From: JANXSF01 sp043755435
GTDB lineage: Bacteria; Acidobacteriota; Terriglobia; Bryobacterales; Bryobacteraceae
Length of the DNA stretch: 47,587 nucleotides
Assembly: GCA_043755435.1 (NCBI GenBank)
Contig: JAYUSZ010000428.1
Span: forward strand, 1-47,587
Direction: 5' to 3'
Shown: positions 32,315 through 42,024 of the stretch, piece by piece
Layout: each line of letters starts with the position of its first letter
Numbering within the stretch: the first letter of the stretch is position 1
Program-made: the position numbers and the translations under genes
The notes under the pieces: model-generated
Database searches by the model: none
Seen by the model: only the letters and a program-made list of their open reading frames with translations
Told to the model about the DNA's origin: nothing

Positions 32315-32866
32315 CCTTATCTCTGCGGCGTTCCAGTTGCAACAGCAAATTGAATCTCGCGGATGGCGGTTTTGTTTCATAGGCGGTTTGGCCGTGCAGC
32401 ATTGGGGCGAACCACGCATGACACGCGATCTTGATTTGGCATTGTTGGCCGGTTTCGGAACAGAGGTGCCTTTTGTGGAAGCTTTGCTGGAGGTTTATCA
32501 GGGACGGATAGCCGATGCTCGCAGCTTTGCATTGGAAAGCCGCATTCTATTGCTCCGAACGGAATCCGGGATTGGTATTGATGTTTCCTTGGCGGCGCTC
32601 CCTTTTGAAGAGCAGGCAGTGATCGATCCATCCAAGTAGAATTCATGCTAGGTACGAGTCTGCGCATATGCTCCGCCGAAGACTTGATTGTCATGAAGAT
32701 CTTCGCAAGCCGTGAGATTGATCTGCGGGATGTTCGATCAATCATTGTCCGGCAAGGGGATAGTAACTTGGATTGGAACTATATTGAAGCTCATGTAAGT
32801 GAGCTAGCTGAACTTAAGGAAGATCCAAACATGATGATTGCGTTGCGAAGATTACGCTTTCACTAA
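32307..32866 (+). pseudogene. AbiEii/MNT-like nucleotidyltransferase, one frameshift
   Basis: Frame 1 from GTG 32307 encodes 'WRFCFIGGLAVQHWGEPRMT' and 'RDLDLALLAGFGTEVPFVEA', the GG...D-x-D nucleotidyltransferase core, then 'GIGIDVSLAALPFEEQAVID', and stops at 32639. The missing end is in the next frame from about 32630: 'SLRICSAEDLIVMKIFASRE', 'IDLRDVRSIIVRQG' and 'LDWNYIEAHVSELAELK'. That is the conserved C-terminal part, ending at 32866. A 1-nt shift near 32630 separates them. Intact proteins of this type are about 185 aa. The 3' end overlaps the convergent GGDEF-EAL gene by 15 bases. The catalytic core is complete, so a truncated product might keep activity. Confidence 0.8.
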
Positions 32867-34948
32867 AGCTTCAAACTCGTCCCTAGTAAGCGGATGGGAG
32901 ATGAAATAGCCTTGAGCGAACTCGCAGCCCAGTCCGCGGATCATGGCTAACTGCTCCGCAGTTTCAATCCCTTCCGCGATAACTTCTAAGCGCAAAGCAT
33001 GCGCCAATTCGATAATCGCTTTTACGATCAGCGAATCCTCCGAGGCTCCACCCAATTTTGAAACAAAGGAACGGTCGATCTTCAACGAGTCAATCGGAAA
33101 GCGGCTGAGGTAAGAAAGAGACGAATAGCCAGTGCCGAAGTCATCAATACTCAAACCGATGGACCGGCTCTTCAATTCCAGCAATGTTTCCGAAGTAAGC
33201 TCAGCGTTGTCCATAATTCCACTTTCTGTGATTTCCAACTTCAACTGGTGTGGACTCAAACCCGTTGATTTGAGAGTTGCAGAAACACGCTGCACAAAAG
33301 TCCGCTGTAAAAACTCTTTGCAGGAAACATTGACGTGCAAAGAAAGCTGCCTGCCACCGATGGCCTTTGCGTTCCACTTTGCCATTTGCTGACACGCTTC
33401 CCCAAGGACCCATTTCCCGATGTCTACCACCAAATTCGTTTCCTCAGCCAGAGCAATGAAAATGGTAGGGCTCACTGGATTTCCGTCGCTATCGCGCCAT
33501 CGAATGAGTGCTTCCACGCCTTCAATCTGATTCGTTTTGAGAGACAAAATCGGCTGATAGAGCAGTGAAAATCCGCCCCGTTCAATGGTTCTACGCAGAT
33601 CCGTTTCCAGACGCAAGCGGGCCACGGTTTCCGCCCGCATAGCAATGTCGAAAACTTCAAAGCAGTTCTTTCCGCTGGCCTTGGCTCGATACATGGCGGT
33701 ATCAGCATCACGCAGCATTGCTGCTGCCTGGTTGCTTCCTTCAGCTTCATACCCCGTGCCGGTGATGGCGATCCCCAGGCTGGCACTAGTGTAAACCTCG
33801 TGTTCCCCCAGTTGGAATGGCGTGGATAGTTCACCCAAAATTCTGGTAGCTACGGTTACTGCATCTTCCGCTGAATTCAATCCGCGAAGAAGGATGGCAA
33901 ATTCATCTCCGCCAAAACGGGCAACAGTCTGCGCTTCAGACATTCTCACCAAAACATCGTAGGATCGAACGGCAGATTGCAACCGGCGGGTGATGCCAAT
34001 CAGCAGCGCATCGCCTACTAGGTGGCCCAGGCTGTCGTTCACCAGTTTGAACCGATCCAGGTCCATGAAAATTACAGCACAATGCGTTTCCGGGTTGTAG
34101 CGGGTTTCTACAATCGCTTGTTCCAATCGATCAAGAAATTGCAAACGGTTAGGCAACCCGGTTAATGGATCGGAAGCCTTCGAGGTGGTGATGTCGGTAA
34201 GTGAACCAGCAATGCGCGTAGGAGTCCCATCGCTTAGCCTCGTCGCCAAGCCTCTGGCCAGCATCCAGCGGTAGGTTCCATTCTTGTGCTGAACCTTATG
34301 TTCAACTTCCAGAAACGCCGTTAAACCAGCCAAGTGCGCGTCAATGGCTTGGCTGGTGGAAGGCCCGTCGTCAGGGTGAATTCGACTCAGCCACTCCGAG
34401 GGCTTGTCTGAAATATCCACTGGATCCAAGCCGAGCATGGAGCACCAACGTGGGGAATAGTAGATACGATTCGTTTTTAGATTCCAATCCCAAATTCCAT
34501 CGTTGGTTCCATTTGCCGCAAGGGAGAACCGGGCTTCACTATCACGTAAGGCTTCTTCGGTGTGCTTGCGGGTAAGCTGAGTATTCATTCGCGCTAAAGC
34601 CACGGCAAAATCAATGGGCTTGACAATATAATCATTAGCACCAAGTTCCAAAGCTTCTACGATGCGTGTGCTGTCGGATTCAGCAGTCACCATGATCACC
34701 GGAAGATCGCTGGAGGAATGGGTCTTGCGAAGCAATTGCAACACCTGTGCCCCGCTAAGGTTAGGCATCATGTGATCAAGCAGGACCAGATCAAAAGCAC
34801 CATCCCGAATGGCAGTTAGAGCCTGAAGACCGTCTTCTGCGCAAGTGACGTCAAAACCTTTGCGCAATAGCCGGCGTTCAAGCAATTCGCGGTTGGCTTC
34901 CTCGTCATCCACTACAAGAATATGGGAACGCTTTTCAGCCATTGCCAT
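32852..34948 (-). CDS. REC-PAS-GGDEF-EAL cyclic-di-GMP signalling protein
   Basis: 698 aa. The receiver domain (~8-125) has phosphoacceptor Asp58 ('LVLLDHMMP') and Lys110. A PAS/PAC domain (~138-255: 'NGTNDGIWDWNLKTNRIYYS', 'YRWMLARGLATRLSDGT') follows. The GGDEF domain (~258-432) has an intact FGGDEF (346-350). The EAL domain (~445-690) has Glu479-Ala-Leu and 'SIDDFGTGYSSLSYL', 'EVIAEGIET'. Both the cyclase and phosphodiesterase signatures look functional, so direction of activity cannot be told; many tandem proteins act as one or the other. It is a cytoplasmic response regulator without a cognate histidine kinase in the window. ATG 34948 and ATG 34942 are both possible starts. Confidence 0.93.
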   Translation of the reverse strand: MAMAEKRSHILVVDDEEANRELLERRLLRKGFDVTCAEDGLQALTAIRDGAFDLVLLDHMMPNLSGAQVLQLLRKTHSSSDLPVIMVTAESDSTRIVEALELGANDYIVKPIDFAVALARMNTQLTRKHTEEALRDSEARFSLAANGTNDGIWDWNLKTNRIYYSPRWCSMLGLDPVDISDKPSEWLSRIHPDDGPSTSQAIDAHLAGLTAFLEVEHKVQHKNGTYRWMLARGLATRLSDGTPTRIAGSLTDITTSKASDPLTGLPNRLQFLDRLEQAIVETRYNPETHCAVIFMDLDRFKLVNDSLGHLVGDALLIGITRRLQSAVRSYDVLVRMSEAQTVARFGGDEFAILLRGLNSAEDAVTVATRILGELSTPFQLGEHEVYTSASLGIAITGTGYEAEGSNQAAAMLRDADTAMYRAKASGKNCFEVFDIAMRAETVARLRLETDLRRTIERGGFSLLYQPILSLKTNQIEGVEALIRWRDSDGNPVSPTIFIALAEETNLVVDIGKWVLGEACQQMAKWNAKAIGGRQLSLHVNVSCKEFLQRTFVQRVSATLKSTGLSPHQLKLEITESGIMDNAELTSETLLELKSRSIGLSIDDFGTGYSSLSYLSRFPIDSLKIDRSFVSKLGGASEDSLIVKAIIELAHALRLEVIAEGIETAEQLAMIRGLGCEFAQGYFISHPLTRDEFEALVKA

Positions 34949-35201
34949 CCAAACTCAAACAAGAATCGCCGGAGGTACCTTTCAACAGCAACGAATTGTC
35001 GACTTCAACCCGGATGATTGTCATAAAAAAGACCGTCAAAGCTTAAACAGGCACACTGCGCCAAAGGCATCTATACTGAGTTCTAGACTGTGAGCTATTA
35101 ATCGGCCATTTGGGGACAATTCATTAGTGAGAAGGTATTCTTTTTAGTAGTAAGGCGTTCGTTAGAGGGCCTCTAAGCAGTCGTACCACGGCAATCCTCA
35201 A

Positions 35202-35230
35202 TTGGCTTTCCTTTAAAAACCCGCTAAGAT
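35202..35230 (+). promoter_or_regulatory. Candidate sigma70-type promoter of the second TonB receptor
   Basis: TTGGCT (35202-35207), 17-nt spacer, TAAGAT (35225-35230), 33 nt before the ATG. Each box matches four of six consensus positions. A good ribosome-binding site aggaagg (35251-35257) follows. The rest of 34949-35201 contains no recognisable gene. Confidence 0.4.
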
Positions 35231-35263
35231 TGGACTAAACCGCTGGTCTCAGGAAGGTCAAAC

Positions 35264-38200
35264 ATGACATTTTTTTCCAAAGCTATTAGATTCGTCGCAG
35301 CCCTGTCTCTGCTTGCGCTCACTGGTGTGGCCCAAACCTCAACGTCACAAATTTCCGGAACTGTTCGCGACGCATCTGGTTCCGTCGTCCCCGCCGCTGC
35401 TGTCACGCTTACTAACGAGGCTACCGGTGTTGTACAGCGTCAAAACTCTACAGCTGCAGGTGTCTATGTGTTCCCGGCCATTAACGTCGGCACTTACTCT
35501 GTTCGAGTGGAAGCAAAAGGCTTCAAGTCATTCACCAGGACCGGAAACATCGCGCAGGTAAACACTCCTGTGGCCGTGGATGTTGTGCTGGAAGTTGGTG
35601 CTGCGTCGGAAAGCGTATCCGTGGTTGCTTCTGCTGAGACGTTGCAAACTTCCAATGCCACCATTGGCAACGTCATTGAGCAGCGTGCCATCGTCAATCT
35701 GCCCTTGAATGGCCGCAATCCATTAAACCTTCTGATCTACGAACCTGGCGTGGTACAGAGATCGGGCAATACTGTGAACGTCAATGGTGCCCGGTCCTCA
35801 GCTGTGAATGTTACCATCGACGGCATTGAGGCCAATGAATCCACGAACCCGAATCCGACGAACAACATTTTCCGGTTGAATCCCGATAACGTGCAGGAAT
35901 TCAAAGTGACCACTTCCAATCCCACTCCGGAAGAAGGCCGCAACTCCGGTGCCAACGTTTCCATAGCAACGCGCTCAGGCACGAATCAACTCCACGGTTC
36001 CGCCTTTGAGTTTTTCCGCAACACAGCATTGAACGCTCAGGAATTTTACGCCAACGCACAGGGCGCACCTAAGCCGCTTATTCAACTGAACCAATATGGG
36101 TTTGAAGTTGGCGGTCCCATTCGCAAGAACAAGACGTTCTTCTTTGGAAGCTGGCAAGGTCAGAAAGTGAATTTTGCTGACCCAGTGGACAAAGTTTTCG
36201 GCCCAGTGAATCTCTACACGCCCTCTGCACTGTCTGGGCTTTTCCGCTATTTTGTGGCGGATCCCCGGACGCCCCTCGTAGTCAATGGTCAGAGAATCAC
36301 TCAGAACTCCTCCTTGTTAGTCGATTCCCGCAATGGCCAGCTTACTTCCGGTGTGCGGAACTGCGGTGCTGCCGGCGATACAAACTGCATTGCCACTTAC
36401 AACATCTTCGCCAACGACCCGTCAAAGACCGGAATTGATTCCGCTGTGAAGTCTGTCCTTGGTGGCTATCCCGCGCCGAACTCCTATAACTCCGGCGATG
36501 GCTTGAACCTGGGGAACTATCAGTGGAACACGCCGGTGCGTGTGCGCGGTCCACAATATATGTTGCGTGTCGATCACACCATTAACGAAAAGCACAGCGC
36601 CTTTTTCCGCTGGTTGGGTGCGGAACAAAACAGTCTGAATGGTGACCCTGCCAATAGCCGCCCCGTAGTGATCCCCGGTTACCCCACGCGCGGTGAAGTG
36701 TTCCGTCCAGCCAACAACGCTGCACTCGGATTCCGCAGTGTTCTATCTCCCCGCTTAGTCAATGAACTTACTCTAGGCTTTTCGCGCTGGCAGTTTCTCT
36801 TTACTCAAGGCGAAGCCAACCCACTGTTCCCCAACACACCGCGTTTCACCTTTAATAACTCCACAGTGGATTACACTTCCAACCCGCGCACCTATCGCGC
36901 TGTGAATACTCCGCAGATTGTTGAGAACTTAAGTTACCTCAGCGGCAAGCATGTTATGCGATTCGGCCTGAACATTAGAATGTATCAGCACAACGACCAG
37001 CGCGGCGACGTCGGAGGAACCAGCCTCACCCCAGCTATTTCTCTTTCCGCGGTTGCCCGGCCAGCTACTGCCGCCTTCGGACTGCCCACTGTTGGAACCG
37101 CCACAACCGCCGGCATTTCCGCAAACGACTTGACCCGCTTGCAAGGAACGATCAACGACCTTTTGGGAATTCCATCCAGCCTGCGCCAAGTGTTCATGGG
37201 AGACCTGCGCAACGATACTTTTCTGCCCTTCCGTTCCGGGCCGGGCGTAACACTTTGGGCCCAAGGGCAGCGTTCCAAACAGTACAACGTCTTTGCTCAG
37301 GATGAATTCAAACTGCGCCCCAACTTTACGCTGAACTACGGCTTCCGTTGGGAACTGAACCCTCCGCCAACCGAAGCCGGCAACCGCGCCTTTGTCCCCA
37401 ACAAAGCGATTGACGGAAGCCAAGGGCCGGTTACTTTCGTCAATAGCGACCGGTGGTTTCAGAACTTCAATGCCGGTGCCATTGCACCTCGCTTCGGCTT
37501 TACCTGGTCACCACGCAATTCCACCAAAACCGTCATTCGTTCAGGCTATGGAATCTCCTTCGACCCACTCAGCAGCTTCCAGGTAACGTCCGTCGCCGCC
37601 TCAGTACCTGGCCAAACATATAACTGTACCTCCTCCATTGCAAACACCGGAGTGGTTATCACCACCGCCGGTTGTCCAAGCGTGACTGATGTTCGCCTGG
37701 GCGCAGGATTCAAAAACGAATTAGCGGCACCAAATGTGAAGCCGTCCACCTTCCTTACACCTCCTCTTCAAATTCAAACCAATGCGCCAGCAGTCCGCGT
37801 GTTCGATCCACAAATGAAGCTACCCACCGTACATCAATGGAACCTGATGGTGCAGCGCGAATTACCAGGCGGCTATGTGGTTTCGGTGGGTTATGTTGGC
37901 CGTCGCGGCAGCCGGTTGTACCGTTCGTGGGATGCTAACCAGATTGACGCCAAACCCATTTTGCCTTCTTTCCTTGCGATGCAAAAGAACATTGCACTGG
38001 GCGGTGGATGCCGCGCTGATGGAACGCTCACCTCTGGTGCCGCATGCACTGGGGCCGTGGGCGTGCCTATTCTTCAGCAAGGAATTGTTAACCAGGCGTT
38101 CGTCAATTCAGCAACCACTTCCAGTGACCTCAGCCAGAATGGTGCCGGCAATTTCGCCGGACGTGTGGAACAAACCACGCTTGCCGCAAAACTCCGCCCA

Positions 38201-39076
38201 AACCAACAGTTCGCTCAGATTCTGGTTCTGGATAATGGTGGCGATTCCAACTACCATGCTGCGCAAATGACCTTCCGCAAGCGTTACGACGCGGCGGGGT
38301 TGTTGCTTGGTGGATCTTACTCGCTGAGTAAGTCAATCGACAATTTATCTATTGATCCAGTTGGCTCCACCGTCGGCGGTGGATTTACAACAACAAACTC
38401 CCGCACACCAGTGGATGGCCGCAACTATCAAAACGAACGCGCCCGCTCGGACTTCGATCAGCGCCACGTTGTGAATATGACCGGCATTTATGAACTGCCC
38501 TTTGGCAAGGGGAAGAAATTTCTCTCTTCCAACCATCGCGGCGTTAATGCGTTGATTGGTGGTTGGAGCCTCAACGGAATTTACACCTACCAATCCGGTG
38601 AGCCGTTTAGTGTTCGTTCCGGCGTGCTGACTGCTAATTTCAGTGCGCAATCGCGCGCTGCGTTGAAGCCCGGTGTCGCTTTGCCAGAAGCGAAATTGCA
38701 GAGCAAGCAAGGTGTTGTAGGACCGGTGTTCTTCGCCAATGCCGATGCCTTTACCAACCCCAACCCAGGCGATGTTGGTCTAGGCCGCAATATATTCCAA
38801 GGCCCTTCTTATTGGAACCTGGACGCAGGCATCACCAAGGGTTTCCAAATTACCGAACGCGTGAAAATGGTTTTCCGCACGGAGTTGTTCAACGCACTGA
38901 ATCACCCCAATTTCCGCAATCCTCGCGATGCCAGTGTCGGCAGCAGCCCGGCCATCAACTCGAACGTATTCGCTCAAGCCTGCTGTGTATCGCTATCGAC
39001 GGCAGGTTCGTCCACAACCAATGCCAATGGAGAGAGCTGGCGCGTGGTACAGTTGGCGCTGAAGTTAAATTTCTAG
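35264..39076 (+). CDS. Oar-like TonB-dependent outer-membrane receptor
   Basis: 1270 aa. ATG 35264 is behind aggaagg with 6-nt spacing, and a signal peptide (AIRFVAALSLLALTGVAQ) follows. A carboxypeptidase-regulatory domain ('QISGTVRDASGSVVPAAAVT', 'VYVFPAINVGTYSVRVEAKG') is followed by a plug with 'LPLNGRNPLNLLIYEPGV' and 'NVTIDGIEANES'. A large beta-barrel ends in 'VVQLALKLNF', with a C-terminal aromatic. Same architecture as the receptor at 14868-18095 but a distinct sequence with longer loops, so the ligand probably differs. Its TAG stop overlaps the GTG start of an alpha/beta hydrolase, suggesting that the two act together. Confidence 0.93.
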   Translation: MTFFSKAIRFVAALSLLALTGVAQTSTSQISGTVRDASGSVVPAAAVTLTNEATGVVQRQNSTAAGVYVFPAINVGTYSVRVEAKGFKSFTRTGNIAQVNTPVAVDVVLEVGAASESVSVVASAETLQTSNATIGNVIEQRAIVNLPLNGRNPLNLLIYEPGVVQRSGNTVNVNGARSSAVNVTIDGIEANESTNPNPTNNIFRLNPDNVQEFKVTTSNPTPEEGRNSGANVSIATRSGTNQLHGSAFEFFRNTALNAQEFYANAQGAPKPLIQLNQYGFEVGGPIRKNKTFFFGSWQGQKVNFADPVDKVFGPVNLYTPSALSGLFRYFVADPRTPLVVNGQRITQNSSLLVDSRNGQLTSGVRNCGAAGDTNCIATYNIFANDPSKTGIDSAVKSVLGGYPAPNSYNSGDGLNLGNYQWNTPVRVRGPQYMLRVDHTINEKHSAFFRWLGAEQNSLNGDPANSRPVVIPGYPTRGEVFRPANNAALGFRSVLSPRLVNELTLGFSRWQFLFTQGEANPLFPNTPRFTFNNSTVDYTSNPRTYRAVNTPQIVENLSYLSGKHVMRFGLNIRMYQHNDQRGDVGGTSLTPAISLSAVARPATAAFGLPTVGTATTAGISANDLTRLQGTINDLLGIPSSLRQVFMGDLRNDTFLPFRSGPGVTLWAQGQRSKQYNVFAQDEFKLRPNFTLNYGFRWELNPPPTEAGNRAFVPNKAIDGSQGPVTFVNSDRWFQNFNAGAIAPRFGFTWSPRNSTKTVIRSGYGISFDPLSSFQVTSVAASVPGQTYNCTSSIANTGVVITTAGCPSVTDVRLGAGFKNELAAPNVKPSTFLTPPLQIQTNAPAVRVFDPQMKLPTVHQWNLMVQRELPGGYVVSVGYVGRRGSRLYRSWDANQIDAKPILPSFLAMQKNIALGGGCRADGTLTSGAACTGAVGVPILQQGIVNQAFVNSATTSSDLSQNGAGNFAGRVEQTTLAAKLRPNQQFAQILVLDNGGDSNYHAAQMTFRKRYDAAGLLLGGSYSLSKSIDNLSIDPVGSTVGGGFTTTNSRTPVDGRNYQNERARSDFDQRHVVNMTGIYELPFGKGKKFLSSNHRGVNALIGGWSLNGIYTYQSGEPFSVRSGVLTANFSAQSRAALKPGVALPEAKLQSKQGVVGPVFFANADAFTNPNPGDVGLGRNIFQGPSYWNLDAGITKGFQITERVKMVFRTELFNALNHPNFRNPRDASVGSSPAINSNVFAQACCVSLSTAGSSTTNANGESWRVVQLALKLNF

Positions 39077-39666
39077 TGAATAACAATTCTGAACTCGGCC
39101 TGGTGCTGACACATGGCGCCGGCTCCAATGCCGACGCCCCTTTGCTGGTTGCCCTTGGAACAGCTTTTGAAAAAGCGGGCTATCGTGTAGTCCGCCATAC
39201 GCTATATTTCCGCACCGTACGCGGGAAGGGTCCACCACATCCCAAGAACGCTATTTTGGATCAGGCGGGTTTATTGGAAGCGGTCCTGGAACTGCAACGC
39301 GATGGATGCCAAAAGGTGTACTTAGGCGGACATTCCTATGGTGGGCGGCAGGCAAGTATTGTAGCCAGCACTCATCCCGGATTGGCTGCGGGTTTGCTGT
39401 TGTTAAGTTATCCACTGCATCCGCCGGAAAAACCGGACCAATTGCGCACAGCCCATTTCCCAGCATTGCGAACTCCGTCCATATTTTTTCATGGTGCCAA
39501 AGACCCATTTGGAACAGAACAGGAAATGAAGGCCGCACTGGCGTTGATGCCGGCGCGTACGGAATTAGTGATGGTTCCTGGTGAAGGGCACGATTTGTCG
39601 AAGGCTAAAGCGGCATTCGCTGCAATCTGCCTGGAACGGTTCCAGAAGTTCACTGGGGCGCTTTAA
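39076..39666 (+). CDS. Alpha/beta hydrolase (dienelactone-hydrolase/TEX30-like)
   Basis: 196 aa from GTG 39076, which overlaps the receptor stop (TAGTG). The frame is open far upstream inside the receptor gene, but the conserved fold starts here ('LGLVLTHGAGSNADAP'). Catalytic triad: Ser87 in 'GGHSYGGRQAS', Asp143 in 'FFHGAKDPFG' and His172 in 'GEGHDLSKAK'. There is no signal peptide, so it is cytoplasmic. It is probably a serine hydrolase or esterase, and coupling with a TonB receptor suggests processing of the imported ligand (inference). The length is slightly short for the superfamily, as in the TEX30/KANL3 group. Confidence 0.85.
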   Translation: MNNNSELGLVLTHGAGSNADAPLLVALGTAFEKAGYRVVRHTLYFRTVRGKGPPHPKNAILDQAGLLEAVLELQRDGCQKVYLGGHSYGGRQASIVASTHPGLAAGLLLLSYPLHPPEKPDQLRTAHFPALRTPSIFFHGAKDPFGTEQEMKAALALMPARTELVMVPGEGHDLSKAKAAFAAICLERFQKFTGAL

Positions 39667-39681
39667 CTTCTTCTATGCCGG

Positions 39682-40290
39682 TCACTCAACCTGGACGTTA
39701 ACCTTTTGCGCAGGAAACCCGGCGATCCGCGCAGTCACTGGTTCAACGGTACGCGTGAGTGTTGCGGCACTGTCATAAGCACCAGGACCGCCTGGCGGAG
39801 GCTGCACCCCGCCCAATCCCGTGACGAAGTACTGCACGACTGATCCCTTGACCACTTGATTGAGCACGCGGATATTACAGTACCGTTGCGCAGTGGGATC
39901 ACTTGACGCGGAATCTGGAAGCCATTGGGTGAACCGAATTCAAAGGGCGTGCTTGACCCGTCCGGACGCGGAGGAAAGAGTCAACGAGATAGAGCACCTC
40001 AGTAGAGTCGATGGCGAAGTGCGCGATATTTCCAAGATTGAGTTCCAGAGGCTTTGCCGCGTCGTCAATCCTTTGGAGTTGCCCTCCGGAAGTGAAGTGA
40101 ACTACACCCGTTGACGAAACTGCAACTTGAGTTATGGAAGCATCGGCGTGGCAAGAGCTGCCGCACCGGGGTGAATCATTCCCAGTTTTCCGTTTCCAGC
40201 CAATGTGCGTAGTTTTCCATCCGCTTCAATAGTGCGGATACGCCCGGTAGTATCAACGAAGTAAATTCGGTCGTTTGTGAGTTAAAACAA
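39682..40290 (-). pseudogene. Decayed NHL-repeat protein with Solibacter-type C-terminal domain
   Basis: Fragments in several minus-strand frames line up in order. About 40290-40130 reads 'RIYFVDTTGRIRTIEADGKL' then 'RTLAGNGKLG', a typical NHL beta-propeller blade. About 40130-39950 reads 'QVAVSSTGVVHFTSGGQLQR' then 'LNLGNIAHFAIDSTEVLYLV'. 39867-39682 reads 'VVQYFVTGLGGVQPPPGGPG' and 'EPVTARIAGFPAQKVNVQVE', resembling the TIGR03437-type C-terminal domain of Solibacter proteins. Stops and frame changes separate the pieces, and the 5' end is missing. It cannot be expressed as one protein. No other gene lies in 39667-40478. Confidence 0.65.
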
Positions 40291-40416
40291 GTTTCAGCAT
40301 GTTCCCCGAACGGGACTAACTAAGGGGCCAATTGCCTGCGCGTAGCGAAGTAACATCACGTTCTTAACCGAGATGCAATGAGAATTCACCGGTCCCAGGG
40401 AGTGTGCACAAACAAG

Positions 40417-40442
40417 AAGGGTACGGATTGCTCCGTACCCTT
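40417..40442 (-). terminator. Rho-independent-like terminator of the helicase gene
   Basis: Perfect 11-bp stem aagggtacgga (40417-40427)/tccgtaccctt (40432-40442) with a 4-nt loop, 36 bases beyond the helicase stop on the minus strand. It is followed in that direction by the T-rich cttgtttg. Confidence 0.75.
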
Positions 40443-40478
40443 AATTTGCCACCAAATGTTGCAGCCAACTGGAACTAA

Positions 40479-41729
40479 CTATCGGCCGCTAGCCCGCTGT
40501 TGTTTGCGAGCCTTGAAGCGGTTGAAGTTGCTGCCACCCTTAGGTGCATTGGCATAAAAAGCAGGTTTGGGGATTTCAATTACAGAAGCCCCGCCTTTTA
40601 TTTCGCGGTCCAAAGTAATAGCCACTTCCTGACGAAGTAACTGGATTTTCAGCGTGCGTTCAATATTGCGGATATCGCCACGTTCGTTGCGCGTCCCGAA
40701 GGTCGAAGACATTCCACGAGCACCAGCGCGGCCCGTTCGGCCGACACGGTGAATGAAATCTTCGGGTACTTGGGGTAGATCGTAGTTCACAACGTGAGCA
40801 ATTCCATCAACGTGGATGCCACGAGCGGCCACGTCAGTAGCCACCAGGACCCGATAGGCACCCTGCTGGAATCCCTTAAGAGCTTGATTCCGTTGGCTTT
40901 GCGTCCTGTCGCCGTGAATGGAAGTTGACTTCACTCCACCGACAGAAAGTTTTTTCGACAATTTGTCTGCGCCGTGTTTTGTTCGGGCGAAAACCAGGAA
41001 GGAGCCTTGCTCTTGATCTAATAAGTGATTCAAAAGGCTAAGCTTGCGGTCCTGATCGACTTCGTAAACATGAAGATCGATATTTTCCGCGGGTTTGGTG
41101 GCCGAACCGATTGCGATGCGCACCGGCTTGTTCAAATACTCATTAATAAGGTGCGCGACAGACGATTCGATGGTTGCGGAGAAGAAAAGCGTCTGGCGGC
41201 TGACAGGAATTAGCTCCATGACAAATTCAATTGTCGGCAAGAAGCCCATGTCCAACATACGATCCGCTTCGTCCAATACTAAGTAGTTAACGGCGGAAAG
41301 CTTTACCAATTTGCGCTTCAGGAAATCCTGTAAGCGGCCGGGAGTTGCAATGATCACTTGCGCACCCTTACGAATAGCTTGGAGTTGAACGTTTTCGCTC
41401 ATTCCTCCCACTACTACGGCTCCACGGATTCCCGTTCCATTGGCCAATTTGGCGAATGTTTCGTGAATCTGGATAGCCAGTTCCCGAGTGGGACTTAAAA
41501 TCACAGCGCTGACGCCTATCGGAATTGTCTTCGATGACAATGCTTGCAGCAGCGGAAGAACGAACGCGAGCGTCTTGCCCGTGCCGGTTTGCGCCGTTGC
41601 GACAACATCGTTGCCGGCTAGCGCTGGAGGAATGGATTGAGCTTGCACTGGAGTCGGTGTGACAAACCCGTGCTTCTTTAAGTTGGCCGCCAAAATAGGG
41701 GACAACGAGAGTTCTGAAAAGGTATTCAT
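40479..41729 (-). CDS. rhlE: RhlE-like DEAD-box ATP-dependent RNA helicase
   Basis: 416 aa from ATG 41729. The frame is open a further 32 codons upstream, but family members start at 'MNTFSELSLSP'. All helicase motifs are present in order: Q motif 'GFVTPTPVQAQSIP', I 'AQTGTGKT', Ia 'PTRELAIQI', Ib 'TPGRL', II DEAD, III SAT, IV 'FLVFARTKH', V 'ATDVAARGIHVDGIAHV', VI 'HRVGRTGRAG'. A short basic C-terminal tail ('RFKARKQQRASGR') probably binds RNA. DEAD-box helicases unwind structured RNA in ribosome assembly and cold adaptation. The subfamily symbol is by resemblance only. No classic Shine-Dalgarno lies before the ATG. A terminator follows at 40417-40442. Confidence 0.9.
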   Translation of the reverse strand: MNTFSELSLSPILAANLKKHGFVTPTPVQAQSIPPALAGNDVVATAQTGTGKTLAFVLPLLQALSSKTIPIGVSAVILSPTRELAIQIHETFAKLANGTGIRGAVVVGGMSENVQLQAIRKGAQVIIATPGRLQDFLKRKLVKLSAVNYLVLDEADRMLDMGFLPTIEFVMELIPVSRQTLFFSATIESSVAHLINEYLNKPVRIAIGSATKPAENIDLHVYEVDQDRKLSLLNHLLDQEQGSFLVFARTKHGADKLSKKLSVGGVKSTSIHGDRTQSQRNQALKGFQQGAYRVLVATDVAARGIHVDGIAHVVNYDLPQVPEDFIHRVGRTGRAGARGMSSTFGTRNERGDIRNIERTLKIQLLRQEVAITLDREIKGGASVIEIPKPAFYANAPKGGSNFNRFKARKQQRASGR

Positions 41730-42024
41730 TAAATTTTTGGGGGAAGGAGAACCAGCGAGCCAAACTACGGAACAGGAGGGGTGCGGATTAAACTTCCAAG
41801 TACAACTGACTTGAGTATAGCGCACATTTCATGCCAATGGGAAACTAGTTCGCGAAGGCAGTAGTTTGGTTAAATTTGCATCACTTTTCAGGCAGTTCTT
41901 TCACTTCCTCGAATCACACCTATAGACAATAACCGAGGTCCACAAACTTTAAGCCTCATTTAATTAACGACCTAGATCTTTAATGCGCGAGAATCGCATC
42001 TTCGGCATCTAAAGTGCACTACGA

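Noticed and set aside
38812..39075. Extended N-terminus of the alpha/beta hydrolase inside the receptor gene
   Set aside because: The receptor is clearly coding to its terminal aromatic residue, and the hydrolase fold begins at GTG 39076.
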